Assembly (NCBI GenBank): GCA_013076295.1
Contig: RQOL01000454.1
Coordinates: 1-64,000, forward strand
DNA from: Sanderia malayensis
Taxonomy: Eukaryota > Cnidaria > Scyphozoa > Semaeostomeae > Pelagiidae
DNA length: 64,000 nt
Direction: 5' to 3'
The position numbers and the translations under genes are program-made. The number at the start of each line of letters is the position of its first letter. Position 1 is the stretch's first letter. Positions 52,581 through 64,000 of the stretch are shown here, piece after piece. The notes below the pieces were generated by a model that saw only the letters and a list, made by a program, of their open reading frames with translations, did no database searches and had not been told where the DNA came from.

Positions 52581-54010
52581 TTATTCTGGTTTTAAAATTC
52601 CATTTGCTTTCTTCATTACATCAGTTGTACAGATACATACTTGTCATTGTCATGCAACAATCGCCAGATTTATTCATATTTTCACTCATAATATTCTTAA
52701 GTCACTTTCCTTTATTTGCAATCAATTATTCTCCAGTTATCAATCACTCTATAGCCTCACTTCATATCAGTATTTCTGTTTTCACATTTGGCAACAGTAA
52801 CAGCTTACCAATGTAAGCTCTTACTTTTTGGTTTCTCGGTGTCGTTTATGTCTTTGCTTACGTGCGTTTTGTTAACTTGTATTATTTTCATAAGTAATTC
52901 GTAATATTATTTTCGACTTAATTTGAACATTCAATTACTTAATAAATTCATTCATGTCACAAACACAAGTGTCATGCACTGAGACCATATCTTGTGGCGA
53001 TTTTAATCAAAAGTGGGAATTATTCATTACATCTAAAGCCTTCTTAAATCAACACATTTCTTCAAAATTATATAATAATTTAACCAGTGTAAAGTAGCAA
53101 ATTGACAAAATTTAAATAAATCTTGCGGTATTAATCCACATCAAATAGATAGCTATAATATAAGTACCATGTTCTTACCATTCTTGTGAATTCAGGATCC
53201 ACCAGTAGACAATCATGTAGCGCCATTTCCTTCAACCTTGCGGTCTCATCTCAATCAACTTCATCAAGGTATCTTCCATCACTTTTGGACCAATGCGAAC
53301 GTGATCAAGTTAACATTTTCCGCCAATCGAAATAGATTGGCCGCTCCTGCCGAATCCGATTCGTTGACTTCCATATTGACAAATCCAAATAACCAATTTC
53401 AATTTCATTTTCTCTCTTCTGTTATCAATTGATGTTGCTTTTGGTGTTGGTGAATTCATATTCGGGGAGCCAGAATGCAGCAGAGAAGGGACCCTGCAGT
53501 TGTTAAATTGAAAACGAGCACAGTAAGCGATGTTATTGTGAATTGAGATGGACTGGTTTGTTGTGAAGTCACAACATTCCTTAAAAAAATGCTTCCAATG
53601 TCAAGCCATTTCCAGTAAGAGAGTATGTCCATCTGCTTAAAATTCATTAGGCTAAACTTAAATCCATTGAAGATTCTCTCAATTTCAGCTTCTAACCATT
53701 TTTACTTGCCAAGTTCAGAATATTTAATAGGTTACACTGAGAAAAGGACCAGGATCAAATATAAATCTGAACACGGTGTTATTGTGTCGAGCAGCTCCTC
53801 AGAAACTCGTATCTCTGACTTCATCGGTTTGCTCAAAACATACAGCTATAAATCTCATTTTCAACTCAGAGTGATATCCAGGCTGTCGAGCTATATCCTA
53901 TGATATGTAATTTTATCTGATTAGGCAAAGGTTAAGAAATATAATCTATAATAATCAATTATATAATGAATTACACTACCCTGCAAATTGTGAGAGCGAG
54001 TTGGAATTTA

Positions 54011-54351
54011 AAGCCCCGTTTACATGAAACGAGCAAAAACTTTAGCCGCTAAAGTCCTTCTACAGATAGGTGTACCGTTTTAGCAATGTTTCTCAGTATT
54101 CATCATCATCACAGAATAGAGATATACAGAAAGCAAACTCGTGTCGTTATCGTTTGAAGATTGTGGTCATGGAATTTGTGGAGTCCTTAAAGGCATTTTC
54201 ATTTCATTCATTGTGGAGTCCTTAAAGGCATTGTAGTGTGCAGTGAAAACACTGTTCTGGGTTCAAACAGGGTTAACAATAACACGTATGCGTATCGGTG
54301 ACTCGTCCGTGCCAAATGCGCATGATCAACTTTGGTAGTGTAAACAGGGCT
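54011..54351. mobile_element. MITE in NLR intron, array copy 2
   Basis: Copy of 39555-39897 with TTA on both sides. Confidence 0.6.
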
Positions 54352-54879
54352 TTAAAAAATCACCTCTGAACGCAAATACGATAAAATCTCTGTCTCTTCG
54401 CCATAACACAACAACTCCTTTTACGTCGCAAAAGTTTAAAATTTGAAAATAGCAAAAACAGCAACTTTTTCCACAAGATACTTCAAGTATAAAAAAGTCA
54501 GTGCCATTGCTACAAAAACGGCGTCAGTATACAAATGTGCAGTTTAAATTATAGCGCAAAAATAATTAGGTCCAGGCGTAAAATTCAAATCGCTCAAATA
54601 CTTTTGCGAGGGGAGGTGTATTATAATCAAAATTATAAACCATAAATTGAAGTTTACAAACCACTGGAGTCGTATTTTTAACTCTATCTTCATCTTGAAT
54701 TTCATCAACCTTGTCTGAAATGCCACGGATTAATTTTTGTGCGTCCTTGCAACTCATCATTTCATGAATGTAGTTTGTCTCCGACTAATGATAGGAAATA
54801 AAGAGAAATCAAGTATATTAAAACATAAGACATGCATTTATAGTAACTACGATTGGTTGTCAACTTGAAATTCACCAAC

Positions 54880-56282
54880 CTTATTTCCATCAGCAATCTT
54901 TTTCAATAACAAATGGATACTGTATCTTCCTCAAATGATTTTTCGTCTACCAAACTAAACCGCAAAAAGCTGCACAGGAATGAAACCACTTCGTAATGAC
55001 GGTTCTCCAACAATTTGTTCACCAAAGTCTCTCTGTCCTCAGCAAAGTAAACGTAAATTGCAGTAAAGAATTCCATCACAGTCAGATGCTTGAACATAAA
55101 TTGACTAACTTCTCCAAGTCTGTTCTTGATCCCCAGCAAGAATCCTTCAATGAAGGCGTCATCTGTTAATTCCAAGTCTTTCTTCTTGAAGATTATGGTC
55201 CCCTCATTGTACAGCTGAAATGCTTGTTTAGAGACCTGCAACAACTGCTGTGAATAATCGGCAAAATTCCAGATCCAACAGTTGGCTTTTGGTTGTGAGA
55301 TTCTTTTCCTTGGAAATGTTGCTTCACAGCAAAAACAAGGTCCAACTGTATAATTCAGTTCTGTTGGTAATACCTTTATCTTCTCTCGTTAACATGACAA
55401 CACAACATATAGTGTTTAAAAATTGCGGTATCGTTTTAACGGCAAATATGTTTGTTGACTTTCCAAAGTGCTCTTGATCAATTCTGAAAAACTTTTTACT
55501 TCTGGCTCGGTTGTTTGAGCATCTCCAGTGACGCCGGTTGATATTTTGTCAAACTTTTGGATATATTCCTGAATCTGATCATCTTTGAGTCCCAAGATTT
55601 CCAAATGTTGGTAGCTCTCTGTGATTGAATAAAAAATGTGTTCACTGTGTGGTCTCCCTAAAATTATAAATCTGGCCTTGGAAAATTGCTTGGTGAATGT
55701 TTGAATCACTTTCTCCGGTTCTTGAAGTTCATCCAGACCATCAATTAGAAATAGTGTAGTTTCGTCGTTATTTACAGGTAGGCATCTGAACTCCTTCTTC
55801 AAATACTCCTGAATGATTATTTCAGGTTCCATTTGTTCATTATCACATTCAGCAAGAAGTTGTTAAATCTTCCGCATGTAAAGTAGAGAAGACACTCTAT
55901 ATGTGTATACATCTCATGAAATGACCAGTCAAAGGCCAGTCTCTTTGCAAACACGGATTTACCAATTCCGGCTACTCCCGCCACAAAGACTATTCGCTCC
56001 CTATCCTTGTCTTTAACCATATTCATCGTTTTACCAGCTTCGATAGTTTCGTATGACTCTTTAAGGACTCAATGTGTTTGTTCAACTCATCGTGATAACT
56101 CTGACTTGGAGCTCCTTCGTGTGCTCTTCTATTTACTGCAAGATTTACTGCAGGATTTACTGCAAGATTTACTGCGAAATCTTTGATATCCAACAAGAGT
56201 GGCTTAATATAATCACCCACAACGCAATTCACTTCGTGTTTTGCGCATTCATCCTGATACCATTTTTTTAATTCGGGAATAT
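54880..56282 (-). pseudogene. NACHT exon, array copy 2, six one-base losses
   Basis: Same Walker A (GVAGIGKSVFAKRL), Walker B (LFLIDGLDELQ) and winged-helix block as copy 1, but split over four frames. Residues between the breaks are essentially identical to copy 1, which argues against long-standing loss of function. Confidence 0.75.
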
Positions 56283-56786
56283 CTAGCAAGAGTGAAAAGA
56301 TTTTCAACATTCAAAAAATACTAAAACTAAACAGCAGAATAAATTGTTTCAGATACACGATGAGGTTGCAACATGATGATGTTGTCTTTATAGAATTTAT
56401 TCACACTCAACGTACAATAAGCGACCTGGACTAGAGTACACCATTTTAAAAAACAAAATTCAAAGGCAAGATGTGAAAAGGGTCCATATCGCACCCTCTA
56501 CGGTGTATCAAACTGCCTCTATAATATGAATTGTTACTTTCAATTACTAGGCGTTCTCGATTGATGGCCAATAATACAATTAGGGGTGGATAGAAGTGCC
56601 CTGGCCTAAAAATAAATCTCAAGGGCAAAGTATGACTTGATTCTAAATCACATATTTTTCATGGTAACAAAATTAATGATTTCTGATACTATGGTGCTTG
56701 TTTGACAATTTTCACAATCCTTTTGCTTATGTCCCTCAATAGAAAAAGAATAACTATTCACATATAGACAGGTTCTTTTCGCAATC

Positions 56787-57961
56787 AAACTGGCAAAGTG
56801 GCTAGCCTCAAATTTCATTTCACATTTATACTAAATCGACCACGAAGAATTCAATTCCAAGATGGGCCTAAAAACATTTTGATCGGAAGTCTATTTTTCT
56901 GGTAACATCACCAACTTCGAGAAAATGCGGTTTGTACTGCCGTAAATTTTTTCTCGTAACTACTACGGTCTAACAAATTATATATTTGAACAGCACACAT
57001 TAAGCGCTTCCGAATGATATATAGGTTTATTATTTTGATTTACTTTTGATTTTCGGGTATGACGTCATCATTCGCCGTGATGTCATCCTCATTATGAATA
57101 AGTGGAAATATCATGGACAAATGAGCTTCAACATGTTCAAAACAGCAATAAAACACTTGTATTAACATAATATGGTGAGATAGGGATGTTGATGTTATGG
57201 AAGCCATTCATCTTTATCACTCTCCTCACTTAATTTGCCGAAAAAAATGTAGTTGGGCTCATCCCTTTCAGTTGATTATCTTCATGTTACCGATGTGATC
57301 TTCATTACTTAACAATTTCTCTTCAATTCCATTATCCATGTGCTGAATATCTGCTGTTGTCGGGAACAGTAGGTGGTTCGAGCCCTGGAACGTTTTTCTT
57401 GGGGCCCTGGAAAGTAATATTCTCTCTCCTTTCTCTCCTGTTCGCTTTATCAGCAATTGACTCAACAAGTAGCTATCTTTTTATGCAAATTTTCTTTTTA
57501 ATTGCTGCAAAAGTTCATCAAGAGCATCTTGCGAGAGTTGTTCATTCCAGTATATCGAGTTCACGAGCCACTAGTGAGCCATGAGTAAAAAACGAGCCAG
57601 TTGTGAGCCACCCATCTCATGGCTAATTTCTGAGATTAACTTAGCTACGTATCTCATGGCTCGGGCATTTTATGATCACTTTTTGAGCCACGCGGCTCAT
57701 AGCTCATTGGCTCGGGAATATTTTTATGAGCCATTGAAGCACTAAATCGAACCATGTGGGGCAGAAAAACAGATCGAAGGATCGAAGTCGCCATTACGGT
57801 TTTTACGGCAGTGCAAACCGCATTTTCTCGAAGTTGTGATGTCACCAGAAAAGTAGACTTCCGGTCAAAATTTTTTTTGGGCCCATCTTGGATTTGAAAT
57901 CTCCGTTGTCGATTTAGTATAAATGTGAAATAAAATTTGAGGTTAGCCACTTTGCCAGTTT
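56787..57961. mobile_element. Foldback element, array copy 2
   Basis: Copy of 42346-43527. Confidence 0.65.
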
Positions 57962-59847
57962 TTTTGAGAAACACCCTGTCTAATACAACATCTTCGAGTG
58001 TACCAAATGGGCCATACAGTGATAAAAAAGGACTAAGATTGGCTGGTGAAGGAAGCTGGGGTGCTTCTACTATTCGGTCCGACCAAGATGGTAGACAGAC
58101 AAACAGACTTGATGAAAATGCTAAAAGAGAAACATACACAGTAAAATCCACAAGACGCTCCCATCAAATAAGACTTCAAAAGAAAAAACTAACCTTGCAA
58201 AACTCCACGAAGTTCATCTGATCTTTTCATCAACTTGTTAACATTTTCGCTTGTCTCTAGTATATTGAATAGCACAACTTGTTAGAATATTTAAGCAGAA
58301 AAAACAATTCTACAACTATAAACATAATGGTTTCAGCATGAATTAAAATATTATTGCTAAAAACGCCCAAACAAATTTACAAAATGACCCCACCACAAAA
58401 CCCAGCTAGAAGAATTTTAAAAAGGCGAATAACCTTCTAAGCTTCTACTAATTTCAGCATGTGTTCTTTTCATATTTTTAACGTCTTTACTATTTTCTAG
58501 CAAATGAAAGAGAATGGATTTCTGATAACAGTTGTACCTGTTAATATTAGGCTCCTTGGTCCCCGGATAAACGTTCCATATCTAGCACAAAGTGACTTAG
58601 AAATGGCTACGAATTGTTTGGTTAGTATAGCTTCTAAAATGAACGGGGACCTTGCAAAGTATTCAGTGAAAGTTACATTGAAAGTAGATAGATTCCATTT
58701 TCAAAACTGTGGTGACAGTGGGAAATGCGGCATCCTTTTGTTGATGTTCATTCCGCAATCTAAAGTTGAGCTAATTGGGTCTCATAAAAGTTTGATGTCA
58801 GTTGGAATACAAACAGAATCAACGATACCTAAAAGCGAATCGCGACGGATGGCTTTTAGCCTTAGTTTCACTGTATTATCAATCAGAAGATGAACAGAGG
58901 TCATGGGATCAGAGGTCATGGGGTCCAATGAGCAAATCTTCGCCTCATTATATCATTACTACACTATATTCTTTCAAACCATGTTGACATAATTAAATTT
59001 TCTTGCATGATGTAAAGTTTTTAAAGGTCCACTGCAATAAAAAAGGCTGTTTTTTGCATTTTAGGGTAAACCTGGTCAAGCTGATCATGAAAAACATTTT
59101 CATGAAAACCATTTTCATGACAAATATTGATTAAGTAGAACTGTTTTAACGAACTTGCAAGGACGTAAATTTTGCCATTTCAATTGCGAGAGCCGTGACG
59201 TAATAACAATGACACATTTCAAGTCTTTGTATATAAGTGCATGCGATGGCAATATTCGGCATGACAATTTATTATCATAATCAGAGATGTTGCAAGTTTC
59301 CTGTTGATACACGATGGTTCCAAATAAACAAATAATGAAAGTTGTGTCTCCGTGACCTTTGCTTTGTGCTTTAATCTATGGTTACAGCTCTCCTTATCCT
59401 TTTCATTTCACTTTAAATTTCTTTTCAAGTTTGATGACTGAAAATTCCGCCTATAAATTAACTGCTGTAACAACTACTTTGCGTGGTTTTCCAACAATAC
59501 AACCCCAACCATCGTGTTTGTTTCTAGTTTCACTAAGACAGCTCGTTCATCCATGATTTCTGACAAACTTAGTTATAGTTTTGTAGCTACCTTGGGAAAC
59601 GATTTGTTAATAAAAGCCGGGTTTGCGGACATCGCAGATTTGTAAACTTTGTCACGATACTCTCTCATTGTAAAAGGTGATCTGTGTCATAGTTATGACG
59701 TCATACCATGTCACAGAAAGCGCCCATTTTAAAGGGCTTATGCAGCCTAAAATTACATATAGTTTTTTGCTGAAAAGTATAGTATTCAAGATTCTTATCA
59801 AAATGCCGCAGATAGAATTTAAAAAGATTCTGTAGTTTTTGAGCTAT

Positions 59848-60266
59848 TCATAACCATGTATCAACAGAAGTTTTATTTTCAAAACGGGCATCCAGCTCTT
59901 TGAAAGATGGGCCTTCATAACCCGGTTCTTTATCATCAAAGTACCCAGCTCTGGGTCTTCTTGCAAGAGGTTCTCCTTCGTGCGAATTTCGACTATACGA
60001 ACTGACTACTGAATAGTCTTCGTCTTCTTCGCTACGAAGACTTCTTCGTTCTTCGTCTTGAGCTACTATTTTCGCAATCCGACACTTTGAAAAGAATTTA
60101 GCCAGACACTGTTTCAACAGGCCGACGGGCAGCTCTTGCTCAGAGAACAATAGTTGAAGAACAATAACCCGGTTCATCCTGACGTCACATTGAACCAAAA
60201 TCTTGAAGGCTTTATTTTTTCAAAACTTGTAAATTCGTTAACTACCTTTGAAATTTGTCTTTTCAA
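59848..60266 (-). CDS. Unrecognised DTWL ORF, array copy 2
   Basis: Copy of 45424-45843. The frame is open from 60198. Further upstream it is shifted by one missing T in the T run at about 60214. Protein identical over the readable part, including the RRSLRSEEDEDYSVV segment and the C-terminal VDTWL. Confidence 0.4.
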
Positions 60267-61360
60267 AGGTAGTTATTTGAGATCAAAATCAAATTATCTT
60301 TTAATTTAAAGATCCTTACGCCAACACATTTACTGGATGGCTCTGCGAAGGAGAGTCACGTGTCACCATTGTCTCAGACAATTGGCGGAGCTCAAGTGCA
60401 GGATAAACATGTTATGCTTTTAATTTTGTCAATTAAGCTAAATATGCCATTTTATCAAGTTTCTCCCCAGAAGCCCACTAAACTATAAATAAACATATGA
60501 AATAAGTTGTGTACGAAAATCTCACGACCTTTTAAGCCTCCCTATGAAAGAGAGGTTAGTATATATAAAGAGCCAGTCATGAAACTTTCAACTCGTTGTG
60601 CAAGGATGTTCTTTGTACTTAAATTCCATCGCAATTCCCCTGTTTCCTGATTCCGATGTTTCACGTTCGATGTTTTGTGTAATCGAATTGGGTACATGCC
60701 ACAATTTGGTATGTGGAAGAAAAAGTAGGCCTAACATTCATTCGCCTGACATTCGTGCATTGAAGGGCTCAAATTAATTAATAATTATATTATGTTTTCT
60801 GGTGACGGGCGGAAGACTCAGCAAAAAGTTGAAGTTAATTTATGTTTCACAAGTTAAAGGCACAATATCAAAATATTTCGAATTATAGTAATCACCTTTA
60901 AGGCTGTTTACGCAATTAAATAATTCAAGTTATTTCAGTTTTTCTCCACAAAATCTTCAAGAATCTTCTTCAACAAACTTCAATCTTGTGTCTTCATTTG
61001 CAGCTCAATACATGGGTCCAGTTTGGCCAACAACAGGTAATTCCATAACAATGTTCCCACGCAAGTTTAGCGAATCGCAGCGCACAAGCAAAGCAAACAG
61101 ATACGACCAGTTAAAACTCAGCAAAAATATTCACATTTCAATAGCAAAATGCAATTACAAAAATATAAAACGTTAAAAGTATTAAAAAGAATATATTATA
61201 TTTACAAAATGTGTTCAATTCATTCAACTTCGTCCATCGGCCATTGTGTTTTGCTGAAAATGAATGTCGTTGGCTTAATGCCATTGTAAAACCTATTGCC
61301 ATTTTGCTAAAAAAGAAAACATTCAGATGTTAAAAGTTACTTCTTTCATTTCAGAATATT

Positions 61361-61758
61361 GGGGCCTTATTACATGAGGAGGGCTGGCCCTGTGAAGAGG
61401 GCTGGTCGTGGTACCCAAGAAGGATTTTTGTTTGCAATCACATGAAGAAATTTGATCTTGCTCTCGGTGTGTCATACCTGCGCAGTAATTCATATCAAAC
61501 ATGCGCATATATGCATCAGGAAAACCAGCCCTCTTTCCAGCCCTATCAAATCGATTACACGACGAAAAAATAGCGTTTCCAGCCCTGCTAAAAGGGACAA
61601 ACCTCTTTCGAGCAGGCGGAATCTCGGCTACTAGGATTGGTCCTATCTACATGTAATCGCAATCACAAATTTTAATATGTTTCTTATTGACACCCAGATC
61701 TCGGGGAAATTATCTATCTCGGGAAGAAGGGCCAGCCCTCCTCGTGTAATGAGGCCCC
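61361..61758. mobile_element. GGGGCC-ended MITE, array copy 3
   Basis: Copy of 32403-32799. Confidence 0.5.
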
Positions 61759-62009
61759 TAATAAATGTACATAAATAACCAAAATGTAAAGATTGTGAGG
61801 AAGTGCTTAAAGTAATAGTTAAAGTAATAGTGCAATAGTTTCTGGCAATTAAAATTGTTCCTCCACCATCAACCAGCAGTTGAAGCATGCCAAAAATAAA
61901 GTTGCATGAATTAGAAACATTCCTTTTCCAATATTTATAATACTGATGGCAAATTATTGACAGGCATACGTTTAAAATAAGATTCACTATAACAGAACAA
62001 AAGATTTAC

Positions 62010-62526
62010 CAAATTCAGCGTTGATCTCTTCCTTCACCTTTGCAAAGTTAGTTTCGAAACTTTGTTTGTCAGTCCAGCATATACACGTACTCTCTCTTAC
62101 TATGTCATTCAATTCGTCGCCCGGCTGGAAGTCATTATCCAGCTTCACTGCTATAATCTTTCGCTTGCCCCAAGACTAAAAATACAACAAAAGAAAACAA
62201 CATAATAAAGTATATCAACATGCTAAAGCAAAAAACTGAGTAAACAAAGTAAACATATCAGAGTAACAAAGAGAATTGAACTTTACAATCAAACATACAG
62301 TAATAAGAAAGTGACAGCTTTACCCTTCTAAAATTGATCATCTCTTCGCATTTTTCAGATTGTTCGTAATCATCAGTCATTAAAATTAAAAAAATTAGAG
62401 GTCGATACTTTTTCAACTCAACATTAAAAACCACGGGACAACCAATTTCGGCTTCGAATTTTTCTTTTATTTTCATTGCTGCAATCTTGTTGCACGGCGC
62501 ATACAAGATTGTCATCAGCTTGGAAT
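62010..62526 (-). CDS. NLR TIR-like module 2 exons, array copy 3 (partial gene)
   Basis: Exons 62324-62526 (203 nt) and 62010-62175 (166 nt) keep the lengths, phases and splice sites of copy 1, so the third gene is intact as far as it is seen. The rest lies beyond 64000. Confidence 0.55.
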
Positions 62527-62639
62527 CTGAAAACAAAAACTTAATGATACAACAGGAAATACAAAATTAAAATATTGTGTTAATCATAACAAATGTACAA
62601 CACGCGACAAAATCATTTCGCTTATCAAATCAAATTATT

Positions 62640-64000
62640 GCATCTTAACTGATACAAATCAGCACTACTATAAGACGGCCCGACGAGTTTGGTATCCCCT
62701 GTAGCTTCGACACCAGAGGATGTCAACCGCATCATATCAGCAGAGACACACCAGCTGAAAACAACCAAATCCATAAACACAGCATCTTCAAGAAACACAT
62801 GATGCAAGGCCCGTGTGGATTTCTCAAACCCTCATGCTTTTGCAAGCAAGATCGCAAGTGCCAAAAAACTTTCCCAAACGACTTTGAAGCAGAATTCAAT
62901 GTCAATGGATACTCATTGTACAAAAGACGGGCTACATTCGCATTAATTCCATTCCATTTATTCGTCACCCTCCCCTCCAGGAGGAGGAGGGTGACAAAAA
63001 AACCCTTAATATAGTTGTGGATTTGTAGCGACAATGCATTCTTTCTAAAAAAATTCATTACTTGAAAAGCATTTCTTTCTTTCTTTTCATATGCTCACAA
63101 AGTGCGTTTCATACTTGAAAACAGTGTCTTTGACTTTGATATAATAGCTGCATTAGAAAATAATGAAAATTGGGCAGTTTTATAGCAGGGATCGTATGAC
63201 CATTGGTGGCGGGTCGTGCATCTGAGGGTAATGTCGTAGTGGGGTCCAGTGATCAAAACTACCCAGTCAAAAGTGTCAAGTACATTTTCAAATACATTCA
63301 CAGAGTCAACGGCATAACAGACGCCGAAATCAGACCGGGGGACATGATGAAGTGAGGGCAAAACAAAACATTGCGCAGGGGCAATATTGGTCAGTACCCC
63401 CATTCCATGTATAAAATCGTGCAATATGAAACACACGTCAAAAGTCACACAATTATCCAACAACATCATTCAAAGCAGTTGACCGTCTTCTCAGAGATTT
63501 AACTAAAGTCAACAGACCTTTTGGTGGCAAATACTTCCTGCTTCGGGGTGACACACGAGTACTGCCAGTCATCAAGAAAGCAGGCAGAGAACGAGTGGTG
63601 CAAGAATGCCTCAAGTCACAAAAAGTCGAGAGCCTGTGGTCTCATTTTCAACAATTCAGACTCATTACAAACATGAAAGCTGTTCAAGGTGAGACCTACC
63701 AAGCATTCTCAGACTGGCTTCTCCACGTGGGGAACGGAGTAGAACCTCGTTATCATCATTATCATCAATATCAGATCAACCTTCTACAGCAAGTTTGCGT
63801 CAAGTCAATTGAAGATATCTTGAACAAAGTTCTCATATCACACCAAAAAACGTATTCTCCAAAGACATCCAATAACAGCAGCAAAAATATCTCAGCATTG
63901 ATAGAATCAACACAGATGATCCAGAAGATGCCGCAGCATATCCCATGGAGTTTCACAATGAACAAACTGCAGACGAAATGCCTCATCAAGTTCATTTCTA
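62640..64000 (+). pseudogene. Helitron relic, array copy 3 (cut by window end)
   Basis: Same relic as 33690-35330 and, like copy 1, without most of the one-base losses seen in copy 2. Confidence 0.7.

Larger units (their letters stand above)
47588..58496 (-). pseudogene. NACHT (NLR-type) gene, array copy 2, frames broken
   Basis: All ten exons of copy 1 recur: 58434-58496, 58194-58256, 54880-56282, 54662-54784, 53179-53897, 51371-51403, 50819-51031, 50543-50705, 47902-48104, 47588-47754. Both 63-nt exons, the 123-nt exon, the 163-nt exon and the 203-nt exon keep their length. The NACHT exon lacks six single bases (for example in the runs near 54913, 55264, 55326, 55460, 55852 and 56049), the LRR-like exon about ten and the mini-exon one. 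The last exon and the divergent exon each gain one. Splice signals are kept. Either a recent pseudogene or an intact gene hidden by sequencing error. The latter seems likelier. Confidence 0.65.
45842..60264. repeat. Tandem array copy 2 (14.4 kb)
   Basis: Same order of features as copy 1. Almost identical to copy 3 where they overlap. From about 48.1 to 56 kb it shows frequent one-base losses, mostly in homopolymers, relative to both other copies. Confidence 0.9.
60265..64000. repeat. Tandem array copy 3, cut by window end
   Basis: Starts with the same AAAGGTAGTTATTTGAG word and matches 45842 onward at an offset of 14423 bp. Continues past the window. Confidence 0.9.

Overview
This is eukaryotic, intron-containing DNA that is dominated by transposable elements. 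The THAP-type ISL2EU, PIF/Harbinger, FEN-nuclease (Academ-like), Ty3/Gypsy, Helitron and MITE families sit beside a multi-exon NACHT (NLR-type) gene array. That combination fits an early-branching animal, most likely an anthozoan cnidarian such as a coral or sea anemone. The organism call is inference. No bacterial genes, rRNA, tRNA or CRISPR were seen.

Layout, left half (1-30 kb), a transposon graveyard with some fresh arrivals. (i) 530-5418 is a complete ISL2EU DNA transposon with perfect 687-bp terminal inverted repeats, an AT target duplication, and two intact convergent genes (THAP-DDE transposase and SAP-SWIM-YqaJ nuclease). (ii) 5466-5831 is a possible cyclin-like exon. (iii) 6156-11124 is a non-autonomous LTR retroelement with no pol, then a solo LTR at 11164-11377. 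(iv) 13.0-14.3 kb holds relics of a FEN-type transposon protein and a MULE transposase. (v) 14408-20753 is an Academ-like transposon whose multi-exon gene is broken by two frameshifts and a 40-bp templated inverted duplication. (vi) 20.9-30.3 kb is a decayed Ty3/Gypsy element on the minus strand, apparently split by a MITE nested in another copy of itself (24011-25367) and by a PIF/Harbinger transposon with transposase and Myb-like partner genes (25776-29334).

Right half (30.67-64 kb): a tandem array of a 14.4-15.2-kb segment, in two full copies and the start of a third. Each carries a minus-strand NACHT gene. In copy 1, ten exons between 33065 and 44066 can be joined with every splice site and phase consistent. 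They encode two 21-residue coiled-coil exons, a NACHT ATPase, a helical/LRR-like region, and two tandem copies of a two-exon module that looks like a divergent TIR-type fold. Introns hold Harbinger-type MITEs, a foldback element and a Helitron relic, all older than the duplication. Copy 2 carries many one-base deletions that break its frames. These look more like uncorrected long-read errors than genuine decay.

How the parts relate: the transposon genes serve their own mobility (transposase plus DNA-binding or nuclease partner). The NACHT genes are probable innate-immune sensors expanding by tandem duplication. The strongest candidates for something undescribed are the C-terminal duplicated TIR-like module, the phase-preserving 63-nt coiled-coil exons, and a locally hyperdivergent exon between array copies.
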